Below, piece by piece: positions 43,398 through 53,822 of a stretch of DNA of 64,000 nucleotides. The DNA comes from Burkholderiaceae bacterium (GTDB taxonomy: Bacteria; Pseudomonadota; Gammaproteobacteria; Burkholderiales; Burkholderiaceae), in NCBI GenBank assembly GCA_947455485.1, contig CANGNV010000003.1:1-64000 (forward strand). Reading direction: 5' to 3'. A model generated the notes under the pieces. The model was not told the DNA's origin and ran no database searches. It saw only the letters and a program-made list of their open reading frames with translations. Position 1 is the stretch's first letter; each line of letters begins with the position of its first letter. A program made the position numbers and the translations under genes.

Positions 43398-46300
43398 GTG
43401 AGCGTATTTACATCCTTTATTCGAGGCGTACTTGAGAAGCGGGTGCTGGTCATCGTTGGCTCTATCGTGCTCCTCGGTTTGGGGATGTTCAGCCTTTCTA
43501 AGCTACCAATTCAGCCTTACCCAGGCGTAGCGCCATTAACCATTCAGGCGATTTCACAATGGCCAGGAAGAAGTACGACTGAGGTAGAGCAGCAAGTTAC
43601 GATTCCGGTCGAGAATGCCTTGGCTGGTATTCCGGGCTTGCAAGCCTTCCGCTCGGTATCTTTATTTGGGTTGTCGGTTGTTACATTGAAGTTCAATGAC
43701 ACCACGGATCCATTTAAAGCGCGCCAAACATTTATTACCAGTCTTGCCAACGTCACTTTCCCACCAGGCGTTACTTCGAGCATCAGTCCGGATTCGGATG
43801 CGACTGGCGAGATCATGCGTTATGAGGTGAAGTCGGATTACGCTTCATCGACTCAATTAAAGACACTACAAAACTACGAGATCTATAAAGAGCTCAAGCA
43901 AACCCCTGGTGTGGCTGACGTTTCCTCCTTTGGTGGCAAAGTTCGCCAATATCAAGTCATCGTTAGCCCAGAGAGTTTGCAATCGAAGGGTGTTACCGTT
44001 AATGAGCTGATTGATGCTTTAACAAACGCCAATAGCAATACTGGTGGTGGTCTATTGCCTAGTGGTGAACAGCAATTTGTAGTCCGTGGTGTTGGTCTCC
44101 TTAGAAATATTGATGACATTAAGCGGGTGGTGATCTCGATTCACAATGGAGTGCCAATTCGAATTGGTGATGTTGCCCGAGTAGAGATTGGTAATGCACC
44201 GCGCTTGGGTTTGTTCCAGTTCAATGACAACCCAGACTCTGTTGAGGGCATCGTCTACTTACGTCGTGGCGAGAATGCCACTGAGGTTTTAGCCCGCGTT
44301 CGCAATACTGTTGAAAATATCAACAAACAGGTGCTCCCCCCTGGAATTGAAGTAGTGCCATTCTATGACCGACAAGTGCTCTTGGATATCACCATTGGCA
44401 CTGTGAAACACACATTGTTCTTTGGTATTTCTTTAGTTCTCGCGGTACTCTTTTTCTTCTTAGGTAATTTGCGTGCAGCAGCCGTAGTGGCAGCAGTGAT
44501 TCCTTTGGCGCTGTGCGTCTCGTTTATTCAGATGCATCTGTGGAGTGTGCCGGCGAATTTGATTTCTCTTGGTGCGATTGACTTTGGTGTGATCGTAGAC
44601 TCTGCGGTGATTCTGACCGAGAACGTCATGCGCCACTTGGAAGAGGGCGGCAAGCGTCTTAATCAAAGCATTATCTTGGCGACTAGCGAAGTGCAACGCG
44701 CCATGATTTACTCAACTGGCATCATTATTGTTGCCTACTCACCATTGTTCTTCATGGGCGGAGTAGAGGGCATCATCTTTAAGCCAATGGCATTCACCAT
44801 GGGCTTTGCTTTGATCGCTGCAATGGTGCTGAGCTTAACCTTCTTGCCAGCCATGATTTCTTTGGTATTTGGCGAGAACTTACATCACAAACCGCCTGGA
44901 TTTATTACTAAGCTTCTGAATGGCTACAAACCGCTGTTGAGAAAGTGGATGGACCGCCCATTAACAGTTGTATCTGTTGCGGTATTTGTTCTAGGTCTGA
45001 CCTTATTAAGTGTGACCCGTCTGGGAACGGCATTCTTACCAACGCTAGAAGAGAACAATATTTGGTTGCGCGTCACTTTGCCAAATACCGTTGATCTCGA
45101 CTACTCTGTCAAGATAGCCAATCAATTGCGTGAGACTTTCTTAAAGCAGCCTGAAATCGATAAAGTTGCTGGGCAGATTGGTCGTCCTGATGATGGTACG
45201 GACTCTACTGGTGTGTTTAACCAAGAGTACGGTCTGTACTTGAAAAGTCCGGAGAATATGCCAAGCGGCTCGAGCAAGAAGGATTTGATTGTTCACCTTG
45301 AAGCAGAGCTCAATAAAATCCCGGGCATCACCTACAGCTTCTCTCAATACATTCAAGATAACGTGAACGAGGCCTTATCGGGAGTTAAAGGCGAGAACTC
45401 CGTCAAAATTTACGGCACCGACTTAGATGTTTTGGATCAAAAGGCGCATGAGGTAATTGACCAGCTCAAAAAAGTACGCGGCGTAGCGGACGAGGGCATT
45501 CTGAAGGAATTAGGTCAGCCAACCTTGAATATCCAGATTGATCGTGAGCGCGCAGCGCGCTACGGTATCAATGTCAATGATATTCAGACCGTGGTGGCAA
45601 ATGCCATTGGCGGCGCTGCCGTTACCAATCTCCTGGAAGATGAAAAGACTTTCGGTATTGCGATTCGTTTAAATGAGGGTAGTCGCAATGATGTCGCTGA
45701 TATTGGTCACCTCTTGGTTGACTCTCCAAATGGTGCGGCTATTCCTTTATCGATGGTGGCAACTGTACAGTTATCTGACGGTCCATTCTTTATTTATCGC
45801 GAAGCAGGTAAGCGCTATATCGCGATTAAGTTCAGCGTCCGTAATCGTGACTTGGGTAGCGCCGTTGAGGATGCCCAATACTTGGTTGAGAAAAATATCA
45901 CCTTGCCACCAAATTACTCTATTAGCTGGGATGGTCAGTTCAACCAAATGAAGCAGGCTCAGAAGAAGTTGATGTTGATCGTGCCACTGGCATTGCTGGG
46001 TATTTTCTTATTGCTAGTTAGCGCTTTTGGTAATTTCCGTGATGCGGTGATCGTTATGATCAATGTGCCATTTGCTGCAATTGGTGGCGTGATTGCTTTA
46101 CATCTTGCCGGTGAAACTTTAAGTATTTCTGCCTTTTTTGGATTCTTATCGCTCTTTGGTATCGCGATTCAGGATGGCGTGATTCTCATCTCCTTTATAA
46201 ATAAAACTGCAGCTACAGAACATGGCGAGATGAAAGATGTCATGGTGGAGGGTGCTTCATTGCGCGTCCGACCGGTATTAATGACTGCAATGCTTTCAGG

Positions 46301-46475
46301 TCTTGGGCTCTTGCCGGCTGCGTTATCACATTCGATTGGTTCTGAAGCGCAACGTCCTCTAGCACTGGTGATCGTAGGTGGCATGGTGACCACCACTATT
46401 TTGACCCTCTTGGTGCTGCCAGTAATCTATGGATGGTTCAGGGGTCGCTCATTAACCCCAATGGCAAAAGCCTAA
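43398..46475 (+). CDS. czcA: Heavy-metal RND efflux pump (CzcA family)
   Basis: 1025 residues from GTG 43398, directly abutting the previous stop. Twelve membrane segments in two halves, with large periplasmic loops. The intramembrane motif AIDFGVIVDSAVILTEN near 392 carries the DFG-D-E residues of the HME group that includes CzcA, and differs from the Cu(I)-exporting CusA form. Expected to export divalent cations such as Zn, Co or Cd; the actual metal is not set by the sequence. Last gene of the operon. Confidence 0.92.
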   Translation: MSVFTSFIRGVLEKRVLVIVGSIVLLGLGMFSLSKLPIQPYPGVAPLTIQAISQWPGRSTTEVEQQVTIPVENALAGIPGLQAFRSVSLFGLSVVTLKFNDTTDPFKARQTFITSLANVTFPPGVTSSISPDSDATGEIMRYEVKSDYASSTQLKTLQNYEIYKELKQTPGVADVSSFGGKVRQYQVIVSPESLQSKGVTVNELIDALTNANSNTGGGLLPSGEQQFVVRGVGLLRNIDDIKRVVISIHNGVPIRIGDVARVEIGNAPRLGLFQFNDNPDSVEGIVYLRRGENATEVLARVRNTVENINKQVLPPGIEVVPFYDRQVLLDITIGTVKHTLFFGISLVLAVLFFFLGNLRAAAVVAAVIPLALCVSFIQMHLWSVPANLISLGAIDFGVIVDSAVILTENVMRHLEEGGKRLNQSIILATSEVQRAMIYSTGIIIVAYSPLFFMGGVEGIIFKPMAFTMGFALIAAMVLSLTFLPAMISLVFGENLHHKPPGFITKLLNGYKPLLRKWMDRPLTVVSVAVFVLGLTLLSVTRLGTAFLPTLEENNIWLRVTLPNTVDLDYSVKIANQLRETFLKQPEIDKVAGQIGRPDDGTDSTGVFNQEYGLYLKSPENMPSGSSKKDLIVHLEAELNKIPGITYSFSQYIQDNVNEALSGVKGENSVKIYGTDLDVLDQKAHEVIDQLKKVRGVADEGILKELGQPTLNIQIDRERAARYGINVNDIQTVVANAIGGAAVTNLLEDEKTFGIAIRLNEGSRNDVADIGHLLVDSPNGAAIPLSMVATVQLSDGPFFIYREAGKRYIAIKFSVRNRDLGSAVEDAQYLVEKNITLPPNYSISWDGQFNQMKQAQKKLMLIVPLALLGIFLLLVSAFGNFRDAVIVMINVPFAAIGGVIALHLAGETLSISAFFGFLSLFGIAIQDGVILISFINKTAATEHGEMKDVMVEGASLRVRPVLMTAMLSGLGLLPAALSHSIGSEAQRPLALVIVGGMVTTTILTLLVLPVIYGWFRGRSLTPMAKA

Positions 46476-46509
46476 GAGCATTGATCAGAAATCAAAGGGT
46501 ATTTAAAGC

Positions 46510-47304
46510 ATGAGTGAAAATTCAAAGCAGCCACATATTCTGATTTCAAATGATGATGGCTATCTTGCTCCTGGTCTGTTGGCCTTGGTTAATGCCATTC
46601 GCCCATTGGGTCGTGTAACAGTCATTGCCCCAGAGCAAAATCACAGTGGCGCCTCTAACTCTCTCACTCTTTCGCGACCACTCTCTATTCATCGTGTAGC
46701 TGGTGGTGAGCGTGATGGATTCTTATTTATTAATGGCACTCCAACTGACTGTGTGCATATTGCTATGACCGGTTTCTTGGATGAAAAACCCGATCTCGTA
46801 GTTTCTGGAATTAATCAGGGCGAGAACATGGGCGAAGATACTCTGTATTCCGGTACTGTTGCTGCGGCAGTTGAAGGCGTTATGTTTGGAGTTCCTGGGA
46901 TCGCTTTCTCACAAATTGATAAAGGTTGGAACCGCATTGAAGATGCTGCAAAAGCAGCGCACGATATCGTGGCTCAAATGCTGGTATCTAAGTTGGCGCA
47001 TAGCGAAGGCCCTGCAACTTTGCTGAACGTGAATATCCCAAATCGTCCTTATGCTGACCTGTATCGCTGGAGAGTTACTCGCTTGGGTAACCGCCACCAT
47101 TCCCAGCCGGTAGTAGTTCAAAAAAGCCCTCGCGGTGAATTGATTTACTGGATTGGTGCAGCAGGGGATGCAAAAGATAGCTCTGAAGGAACAGACTTTC
47201 ATGCAATTGACGATGGCTGCATTTCAATCACACCGATGCAATTGGATCTAACCCATCATGCCCGTTTAGCCGCTATGCGCGCCAATGGTTGGGATCGCGG
47301 TTGA
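46510..47304 (+). CDS. surE: 5'/3'-nucleotidase SurE
   Basis: 264 residues with the family start [22 protein letters not shown], the metal-binding DD pair and the later [20 protein letters not shown]. It dephosphorylates nucleoside monophosphates and exopolyphosphate in the stationary phase. The stop overlaps the TTG start of pcm (TTGA), so surE, pcm and nlpD are coupled as in other proteobacteria. Confidence 0.97.
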   Translation: MSENSKQPHILISNDDGYLAPGLLALVNAIRPLGRVTVIAPEQNHSGASNSLTLSRPLSIHRVAGGERDGFLFINGTPTDCVHIAMTGFLDEKPDLVVSGINQGENMGEDTLYSGTVAAAVEGVMFGVPGIAFSQIDKGWNRIEDAAKAAHDIVAQMLVSKLAHSEGPATLLNVNIPNRPYADLYRWRVTRLGNRHHSQPVVVQKSPRGELIYWIGAAGDAKDSSEGTDFHAIDDGCISITPMQLDLTHHARLAAMRANGWDRG

Positions 47305-47957
47305 GGCCAACCGCAGAGCGTAATGCCGGTCATCGGCAAGCCTTAGCAGCGAAAGTACTCGCTGCCGGGGTTAAGCACGGTAAAACATTAGAAGCGATTG
47401 CTACTGTTCCACGCCATGCGTTCATGGATGCAGGCATGCATCCTCAAGCCTATGAAGATACCGCTTTACCAATTGGCCATTCACAAACGATTTCTAAGCC
47501 ATCAGTAGTGGCTCGCATGATCGAGCTATTGCATAAGCCCAAGCAGTCGCTAGGCAAAGTATTGGAGATTGGCACTGGCTGTGGATATCAGGCAGCAGTT
47601 CTCAGTTTGCTATCAGATGAGGTGTATTCCATAGAGCGTATTCGTCCATTGCACGATATGGCTAGAGAGAAGCTCCGCCCATTTCGGATTAAAAATCTGC
47701 GCCTGATCTACGGGGATGGCATCTTAGGTTTGCCCCAAGCCGCTCCATTTGACGGAATTATTCTGGCAGCAGCAGGCTTAGGCATTCCGGATGCCTTATT
47801 GGATCAATTGGCTATAGGCGGGCGCTTAGTCGCCCCAGTGGCCAAAAATGAGAAAGAGCAGCAATTGATCATGGTGGAGAGGATGAGCTCCCAGCGCTAT
47901 CAAAGAACCGTTCTGGACGAGGTCTTTTTTGTCCCCTTACAATCAGGGGTAGTATGA
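47301..47957 (+). CDS. pcm: Protein-L-isoaspartate O-methyltransferase
   Basis: About 218 residues if started at TTG 47301, which overlaps the surE stop; the track uses TTG 47289. Motifs [20 protein letters not shown] and [15 protein letters not shown] (SAM binding) are diagnostic. It repairs isoaspartyl residues in aged proteins. The stop overlaps the nlpD start (ATGA). Confidence 0.93.
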   Translation: MRPTAERNAGHRQALAAKVLAAGVKHGKTLEAIATVPRHAFMDAGMHPQAYEDTALPIGHSQTISKPSVVARMIELLHKPKQSLGKVLEIGTGCGYQAAVLSLLSDEVYSIERIRPLHDMAREKLRPFRIKNLRLIYGDGILGLPQAAPFDGIILAAAGLGIPDALLDQLAIGGRLVAPVAKNEKEQQLIMVERMSSQRYQRTVLDEVFFVPLQSGVV

Positions 47958-48748
47958 AAAACCCAATGAACATTTTGTCTAAATACTTCTTATTGCTAGC
48001 AGCAATTGTATCCCTGGTGCTCAATACGGGTTGTTCAACAACCCCGAGAGCGAAGCCAGCGAATGTCGTTGATCGCACCAATGGAAACACTGAGCCTACG
48101 CCTCCTGGTTACTATCGTGTGAAACGTGGCGATACTTTAGCTCGGATTGCATTGGATAACGGTCAATCTCCTCGAGATGTAGCTCAGTGGAACAACATGT
48201 CAAACCCTAATCAGATTGAAGTAGGGGATTTGATATTAGTGAAGCCACCAGCAGGGTCTAAGTCTGCGGTAAAACCAGTCGCCAAGCCGCCAACAAATAT
48301 TGATACTGCGAAAACAGATGCGCCAAAGGTTGATGCTGCCAAGGCAGATACACCAAAACCAGAAGCTCCAAAAGAAATTGTTGCCGAGCCTGGAATTCGT
48401 TTGTCATCCCCAGCTAAAGGCAAAGTCACTGAAGAGTTCAATGACAAGAACAAAGGCATTGATATCGCTGGTAAGTTGGGTGATCCTGTGACGGCAGCTT
48501 CAGATGGAAAAGTGGTTTACGCCGGCAATAGCTTGCGTGGCTATGGCAATCTGGTCATCATCAAACATGACAATACCTATCTCACAGCCTATGCCCATAA
48601 CCGCACACTCCTCGTTAAAGAGGGTGATACGGTAAAGAAGGGGCAGAAGATTGCGGAGATGGGCGATACCGATGCTACTTCAGTCAAGCTCCACTTTGAA
48701 CTCCGCGTGAATGGCAAGCCAGTAAATCCAACGCCATACTTGCAGTAA
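47954..48748 (+). CDS. nlpD: NlpD-like lipoprotein, LysM plus degenerate M23
   Basis: 264 residues. Lipobox LVLNTGC, LysM motif [19 protein letters not shown] near residue 56, an Ala/Lys/Pro-rich linker and a C-terminal M23/LytM domain ([34 protein letters not shown]). The first metal histidine of M23 is missing (KGIDIAG) and the HxH pair is reduced to KLH, so it is an amidase activator rather than a peptidase. It acts at the septum. Usual position in the surE-pcm-nlpD-rpoS order, but no rpoS follows here. Confidence 0.92.
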   Translation: MKNPMNILSKYFLLLAAIVSLVLNTGCSTTPRAKPANVVDRTNGNTEPTPPGYYRVKRGDTLARIALDNGQSPRDVAQWNNMSNPNQIEVGDLILVKPPAGSKSAVKPVAKPPTNIDTAKTDAPKVDAAKADTPKPEAPKEIVAEPGIRLSSPAKGKVTEEFNDKNKGIDIAGKLGDPVTAASDGKVVYAGNSLRGYGNLVIIKHDNTYLTAYAHNRTLLVKEGDTVKKGQKIAEMGDTDATSVKLHFELRVNGKPVNPTPYLQ

Positions 48749-48779
48749 TTGCCATCAATAAATTGCTAGTGATTTAAGT

Positions 48780-49601
48780 ATGGCAACGGTTCTCGTCTTC
48801 GATATTGAAACTATTCCCGATGTAGCGGGACTACGTCGTCTCAATGACTATCCCGATACATTGTCAGATAGCGAAGTCGCTGCTACAGCGATGGCAGAGC
48901 GCGCTGAGAAAACGGGTAGTGAGTTTTTGCCACTCTATCTGCAACGTATCTGCGCCATCTCTTGTGTGATTCGTAGAACTACCAAAGATGGTTCACCGCA
49001 AATAAAGGTGGGAACCTTGGGCACCCCTCAAGATGATGAGAAGGTATTGATTCAGACCTTCTTTGAGCTCGTTGAAAAATATACCCCCCAGTTAGTGTCT
49101 TGGAATGGAAGTGGTTTTGATCTGCCAGTTCTGCACTACCGCGCATTAGCAAACCATGTGCAAGCACCCCGCTACTGGGAGATGGGTGAGAGTCAAGAAA
49201 ACGATAGCCGCGAATTTAAGTGGAATAACTACATCAGTCGTTATCACATGCGCCACCTCGATTTGATGGATCTCTTGGCTAAATTTAATGGTCGCGCCAA
49301 TGCGCCTTTGGATGGGCTAGCAAAGCTCTGCGGTTTCCCAGGCAAGATGGGCATGGATGGCAGTCAAGTCTGGCCCGCTTATCAAGATGGCAGGATCGAT
49401 GAGATTCGTCGCTATTGCGAAACCGATGTCGTTAATACGTATTTAATGTACTGCCGCTTTCAGTTGATGCGAGGCGGCTTCTCATTAGAAGAGTACAAAG
49501 AAGAAATCATTTTCGTTAAAGCCTATTTAGAAAAAGAATCTAAAGAGCCGCATGGCGAGCAGTGGCAAGAATATCTCTTGGACTTTGCTCCCGATGCGTA
49601 G
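48780..49601 (+). CDS. PolB-type 3'-5' exonuclease
   Basis: 273 residues; VFDIETIPDVAGLRR at the start has the DxE motif and LVSWNGSGFDLPVLHYRAL has Exo II. Segment LDGLAKLCGFPGKMGMDG and RRYCETDVVNTYLMYCRF has the final aspartate. This is the stand-alone exonuclease domain related to DNA polymerase B proofreading (DNA_pol_B_exo2 type). The role is unknown. It overlaps rlmD by 8 bases. Confidence 0.85.
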   Translation: MATVLVFDIETIPDVAGLRRLNDYPDTLSDSEVAATAMAERAEKTGSEFLPLYLQRICAISCVIRRTTKDGSPQIKVGTLGTPQDDEKVLIQTFFELVEKYTPQLVSWNGSGFDLPVLHYRALANHVQAPRYWEMGESQENDSREFKWNNYISRYHMRHLDLMDLLAKFNGRANAPLDGLAKLCGFPGKMGMDGSQVWPAYQDGRIDEIRRYCETDVVNTYLMYCRFQLMRGGFSLEEYKEEIIFVKAYLEKESKEPHGEQWQEYLLDFAPDA

Positions 49602-51021
49602 AGGTGAGAAGCCAGTCCATATCGTTGTGACTGAGCCGGTACGAGTTGACTCCCTTGATCTAGATGCCCAAGGCATTGCGCGCTTAGCGCCGAATGAGGA
49701 AGAGGCAGCAGAGGGTCAAAGTGGCAAGGTCATTTTTATTCAGGGGGCGTTGCCAACTGAGCTCGTCACTTATGTCATTACACGAGATAAAGCCCGTTTC
49801 AGTAAAGCCAAAGTACTCGATATCCTTAAGCCTGCAGTATTTCGAGCTGAGCCTAAATGCAAAGCCTTTGGTGTTTGCGGTGGTTGTACTATGCAACACT
49901 TGGATATACGGGCGCAGGTTGCAATGAAGCAGCGTGTACTTGAGGATGATCTCAAGCACATAGCAAAAGTCGCCCCCGAAGAAATTCTTCGCCCCATGGG
50001 TGGTCCCGCCTGGGAATACCGTCATCGCGCGCGCTTAAGTGCGGTTAATCGCTCGATCAAAAAAGGCACCGTGCTGATTGGGTTTCATGAGGGCAAGAGT
50101 GGTTATGTTGCTGACATGACTGCTTGCGAGATTTTGCCTAAACACGTTTCCGATCTGCTTCCAGAAATGCGTAAATTGGTCATGGGCTTATCCATTGTCG
50201 ATCGCATGCCGCAGATTGAGATTGCTGTAGGCGAACCAGAGGATCCCAATTCGGATGATCCAAAAAAATCAAAGCCAGTCACTGCATTGGTTTTCAGAAA
50301 CCTCCTACCTTTAACACCAGCTGATGAACAACTGCTCAGAGACTTCGCAGACACCCATCAAGTCTGGGTGTGGTTGCAACCTAAAGGCATTGAAACTGTT
50401 GCGCCGTTCTACCCATTAACGGGCAAGCTTTGTTACCGCCTGCCCGAATTTGAAATCGAGATGCCGTTTAAGCCGGCGGATTTCACACAAGTGAATCACA
50501 TGATGAATCGCGCTTTGGTCAGTAGGGCGATTCGCTTGCTGGAAGTGAAGCCAAGTGATCGAGTCCTCGACTTGTTCTGCGGTATTGGTAATTTCACACT
50601 GCCGCTCGCAAGACGAGCAAAAACTGTATTAGGTATCGAGGGCTTAGAAAGCCTGACCACTAGAGCCAAAGCCAATGCGGAACACAATCAGCTCGCCGAT
50701 AAAGTCAGCTTCATGCAAAGCAATTTGTTTGAAGTGACAACAGAAACAATTGCCTCATGGGGCAAAGCTGAGCGCTGGCTAATGGACCCTCCGCGTGAAG
50801 GCGCCATGGAGATCTGCCATGCGCTAGCCTTATTGCATGAGCAGGGCAGTGACTTGCCACCGCAGCGCATTGTGTATGTCTCTTGCAATCCAAAGACGCT
50901 AGCTAGAGATACTGACATCCTTTGCCATCAAGCAGGCTATGTCCTCAAGAGTGCGGGCATCGTCAATATGTTCCCTCATACTTCACACGTGGAGTCGATG
51001 GCGGTATTTGAAAGACCCTGA
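49594..51021 (+). CDS. rlmD: 23S rRNA (uracil-1939-C5)-methyltransferase RlmD
   Basis: 475 residues from the ATG at 49594; the track's earlier start overlaps the exonuclease gene more deeply. A TRAM-like N-terminal domain (VDSLDLDAQGIARLAP) precedes the iron-sulfur cysteines CKAFGVCGGCTMQH. The SAM site VLDLFCGIGNFTLPLA is near 332 and the catalytic cysteine is in IVYVSCNPKTLARD. It methylates U1939 of 23S rRNA. A strong terminator follows. Confidence 0.95.
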   Translation: MRRGEKPVHIVVTEPVRVDSLDLDAQGIARLAPNEEEAAEGQSGKVIFIQGALPTELVTYVITRDKARFSKAKVLDILKPAVFRAEPKCKAFGVCGGCTMQHLDIRAQVAMKQRVLEDDLKHIAKVAPEEILRPMGGPAWEYRHRARLSAVNRSIKKGTVLIGFHEGKSGYVADMTACEILPKHVSDLLPEMRKLVMGLSIVDRMPQIEIAVGEPEDPNSDDPKKSKPVTALVFRNLLPLTPADEQLLRDFADTHQVWVWLQPKGIETVAPFYPLTGKLCYRLPEFEIEMPFKPADFTQVNHMMNRALVSRAIRLLEVKPSDRVLDLFCGIGNFTLPLARRAKTVLGIEGLESLTTRAKANAEHNQLADKVSFMQSNLFEVTTETIASWGKAERWLMDPPREGAMEICHALALLHEQGSDLPPQRIVYVSCNPKTLARDTDILCHQAGYVLKSAGIVNMFPHTSHVESMAVFERP

Positions 51022-51050
51022 GGATTGCGCAGGCAACTATCGAGATAAAG

Positions 51051-51075
51051 AAAAAGGCACCCGAGGGTGCCTTTT
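51051..51075 (+). terminator. Bidirectional terminator
   Basis: AAAAAGGCACCC-GAG-GGTGCCTTTTCT: an almost perfect hairpin with A and T tracts on both sides, between rlmD and the convergent BI-1 gene. Confidence 0.92.
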
Positions 51076-51097
51076 CTATTGAAGCTTGAAGCAATAC

Positions 51098-51799
51098 TTA
51101 GTCTCTATTGCCACCCACAATACCCAAGAGTGCGAGCAAGTTGGTGAAGACGTTATAGACATCTAGGTAGATAGCTAAGGTAGCCATGATGTAGTTAGTC
51201 TCACCACCATTGATGATGCGCTGGACATCAACCAAGATGAAGGCCGAGAAGATCGCAATTGCCAAAACCATCACAGTCAACATCAAGGCAGGTAACTGCA
51301 ACCAGATGTTGGCCAATGAAGCCACGATCAAGAGCAGTACGCCAACCATCAACCATTTGCCCATGCCTGAGAAATCGCTCTTGCTCACGGTAGCAATGGT
51401 TGCCATCACAGCAAAAATTGCACCAGTGCCGCCAAAAGCCAGCATGATTAAGGTAGCGCCATTGCTGTAGTTATTGAGTGTGTAGCCCACCAAGCCGGAC
51501 ATCATGATGCCCATGAAGAAGGTGAAGCCTAAAAGCAGCAGAACACCAGCTCCGGTGTCTTTGTTTTTCTCAATTGCCCAGAAGAAGCCAAAGGCGATTG
51601 CCATAAAGACGATGAAACCCATAAAAGGGCTGCTCGCCATGAAGTTAAGCCCAAATGCAACGCCAAGCCATGCGCCAATGACAGTAGGGACCATTGAGAG
51701 CGCCAAAAGGGCATAGGTATTGCGAAGTACGCGGTTGCGTATCTGCGGGGTGCTAATCGAGCTGGTTTGCCCAAAGCCGTAAGAGTTCAGATCACTCAT
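51098..51799 (-). CDS. BI-1/YccA family membrane protein
   Basis: 233 residues from the ATG at 51799, preceded by AAAGGAGTCAAT; the track start at 51835 has none. Seven membrane segments are predicted (LALSMVPTVIGAWLGVAFGL, PFMGFIVFMAIAFGFFWAI and others). The family signature lies in the last third (FILVDVQRIINGGETNYIMAT, ATLAIYLDVYNVFTNLLALL). The E. coli relative YccA affects FtsH; hflK/hflC in this window concern the same protease. Role here is inferred. Confidence 0.93.
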   Translation of the reverse strand: MSDLNSYGFGQTSSISTPQIRNRVLRNTYALLALSMVPTVIGAWLGVAFGLNFMASSPFMGFIVFMAIAFGFFWAIEKNKDTGAGVLLLLGFTFFMGIMMSGLVGYTLNNYSNGATLIMLAFGGTGAIFAVMATIATVSKSDFSGMGKWLMVGVLLLIVASLANIWLQLPALMLTVMVLAIAIFSAFILVDVQRIINGGETNYIMATLAIYLDVYNVFTNLLALLGIVGGNRD

Positions 51800-52093
51800 A
51801 TTGACTCCTTTTTCATAGTTAATACACGAGCCCACAAGGGGCTGTTGTCAGTAAGTATAGACAAAATGGGCTAATTTCAAGCCCCCCATGAAAAGGACTA
51901 CAAGTTAAAGGGTTATGCCCTGTAAATTCAATGGCTTAGCTACGCCCAGATCAGGGTAAATACGGTCAGGCGATGTATAATTCGGGGGTCGCTGAATTCC
52001 TGGCGCGTTGTAGGAAATAGGGCAGAAGTTCACCCTGGGTCCAAATTGGCGCCAATTTCAGCAAAATCTTTGAAATCACTATTGGAGTTTTAC

Positions 52094-52519
52094 ATGGCTA
52101 TCGAACGCACCCTTTCTATTATCAAACCAGATGCTGTTGCAAAAAACGTCATCGGCAAGATCTATGACCGTTTTGAATCTGCTGGTTTGAAGATTGTTGC
52201 GTCCAGAATGGCGCATTTGTCACAAGCTGAAGCTGAGCAGTTCTACGCTGTGCACGCTGCACGTCCTTTCTTTAAAGATTTGGTGAGCTTCATGATTTCT
52301 GGTCCTGTAATGATTCAGGTATTAGAAGGCGAAGGCGCAATTGCTAAGAACCGTGACTTGATGGGCGCTACTGATCCTAAGAAAGCTGATGCTGGCACTA
52401 TTCGTGCTGACTTCGCTGACAGCATCGATGCAAACGCTGTTCATGGCTCTGATGCTCCTGAAACTGCTGCTGTCGAAGTTGCATTCTTCTTCGCTGGCAT
52501 GAACGTTTTCAATCGTTAA
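52094..52519 (+). CDS. ndk: Nucleoside diphosphate kinase
   Basis: 141 residues from the ATG at 52094 ([20 protein letters not shown]). The active histidine lies in [10 protein letters not shown], and the ATP-binding KPDAV is at the N-terminus. It balances NTP pools. A long leader of about 110 bases contains a TATAAT-like element at 51976. It is the first gene of the ndk-rlmN-ispG-hisS run. Confidence 0.97.
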   Translation: MAIERTLSIIKPDAVAKNVIGKIYDRFESAGLKIVASRMAHLSQAEAEQFYAVHAARPFFKDLVSFMISGPVMIQVLEGEGAIAKNRDLMGATDPKKADAGTIRADFADSIDANAVHGSDAPETAAVEVAFFFAGMNVFNR

Positions 52520-52565
52520 TTCACGATTGCCAACGAATAACCTATTTAATACATAAGTAGGCGCA

Positions 52566-53804
52566 TTGACCTCCCCGCGCGTAAATCTCTTAGATTTTGA
52601 CGCTGACCAAATGGCAGCGTATGTCGCGGGGTTGAATGAAAAGCCCTTCAGGGCGAAGCAACTCATGCAGTGGATACACCAACGTGGTGTTTCTGACATC
52701 AACGACATGAGTGACTTAGCAAAAAGCTTTAGAGCAACACTGCTCGATAAAGCAGAAGTCCTTTCTCTCCCGGTAATTAAAGATGAGCATGCAGCAGACG
52801 GCACCCGTAAATGGTTGCTAGATGTTGGCGCTGGTAATGCTGTGGAGTCTGTATTTATTCCTGAAGATGATCGTGGCACCTTGTGCATTTCATCTCAGGC
52901 TGGTTGTGCAGTTAATTGCCGTTTTTGCTCAACAGGGCATCAGGGCTTCTCGCGTAATCTGACCTCTGGTGAAATTATTGGCCAACTCTGGTTTGCTGAG
53001 CATTTACTCCGCACCGATCCGAATGCCGTTCGCCGAATTGAAAAATACCCAACACCAGGCTGGGAGCACACCGGTCGTGTGATCTCGAATGTGGTCTTGA
53101 TGGGTATGGGTGAGCCCTTGCTCAACTATGACAACGTTGTCACTGCTTTGCGTTTAATGCTCGATGACAGGGCTTATGGTTTATCACGTCGCCGTGTGAC
53201 CGTATCTACTTCTGGCGTCGTGCCGATGATTGATCGCTTGGCGCAAGATTGCCCTGTAGCATTAGCTGTGTCATTGCACGCACCGAATGACAAACTGCGT
53301 GACCAACTTGTCCCACTAAACCAAAAATATCCTTTAAGAGAATTACTTGCTGCGTGCGAACGGTATTTGCCTTTTGCCCCAAGGGATTTCTTAACCTTCG
53401 AGTACTGCATGCTCGATGGTGTGAATGACTCCGACATTCAGGCAAAAGAGTTGGTGCGCTTATTGGCGAACATCAAGTGCAAGATCAATCTCATTCCATT
53501 TAATCCATTCCCTGAATCTGGATTAAAGCGCTCAACAGCGCAACGTGTACATGCTTTCGCCAGCATATTGTTAGACGCTGGCATGGTGGCTACTGTTCGT
53601 AAAACCCGTGGTGATGATATTGCTGCTGCCTGTGGCCAGTTAGCAGGTGACGTAGTCGATCGCACTAGAGTGCGTGAGCGTGCGGTACATGACAAAAAAA
53701 TAGAGCATGATTTAGATGATGATGCTCAAGAGCTCGAAGATGAAGAAGAGCAAGAGTATCAAGCCGAGCACCCAGTGCAATGGCTCAAAAGATTAGACGA
53801 CTGA
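52566..53804 (+). CDS. rlmN: Dual-specificity rRNA/tRNA adenine C2-methyltransferase RlmN
   Basis: 412 residues from TTG 52566, with AGG upstream. The radical-SAM cysteines are in [18 protein letters not shown] near residue 116, the methyl-accepting cysteine is in [19 protein letters not shown], and [14 protein letters not shown] is conserved. It methylates A2503 of 23S rRNA and A37 of tRNA. An acidic Glu/Asp-rich tail ([16 protein letters not shown]) extends the usual end. Next gene ispG follows after 18 bases. Confidence 0.95.
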   Translation: MTSPRVNLLDFDADQMAAYVAGLNEKPFRAKQLMQWIHQRGVSDINDMSDLAKSFRATLLDKAEVLSLPVIKDEHAADGTRKWLLDVGAGNAVESVFIPEDDRGTLCISSQAGCAVNCRFCSTGHQGFSRNLTSGEIIGQLWFAEHLLRTDPNAVRRIEKYPTPGWEHTGRVISNVVLMGMGEPLLNYDNVVTALRLMLDDRAYGLSRRRVTVSTSGVVPMIDRLAQDCPVALAVSLHAPNDKLRDQLVPLNQKYPLRELLAACERYLPFAPRDFLTFEYCMLDGVNDSDIQAKELVRLLANIKCKINLIPFNPFPESGLKRSTAQRVHAFASILLDAGMVATVRKTRGDDIAAACGQLAGDVVDRTRVRERAVHDKKIEHDLDDDAQELEDEEEQEYQAEHPVQWLKRLDD

Positions 53805-53822
53805 TTTCAGAATACAAGTCCA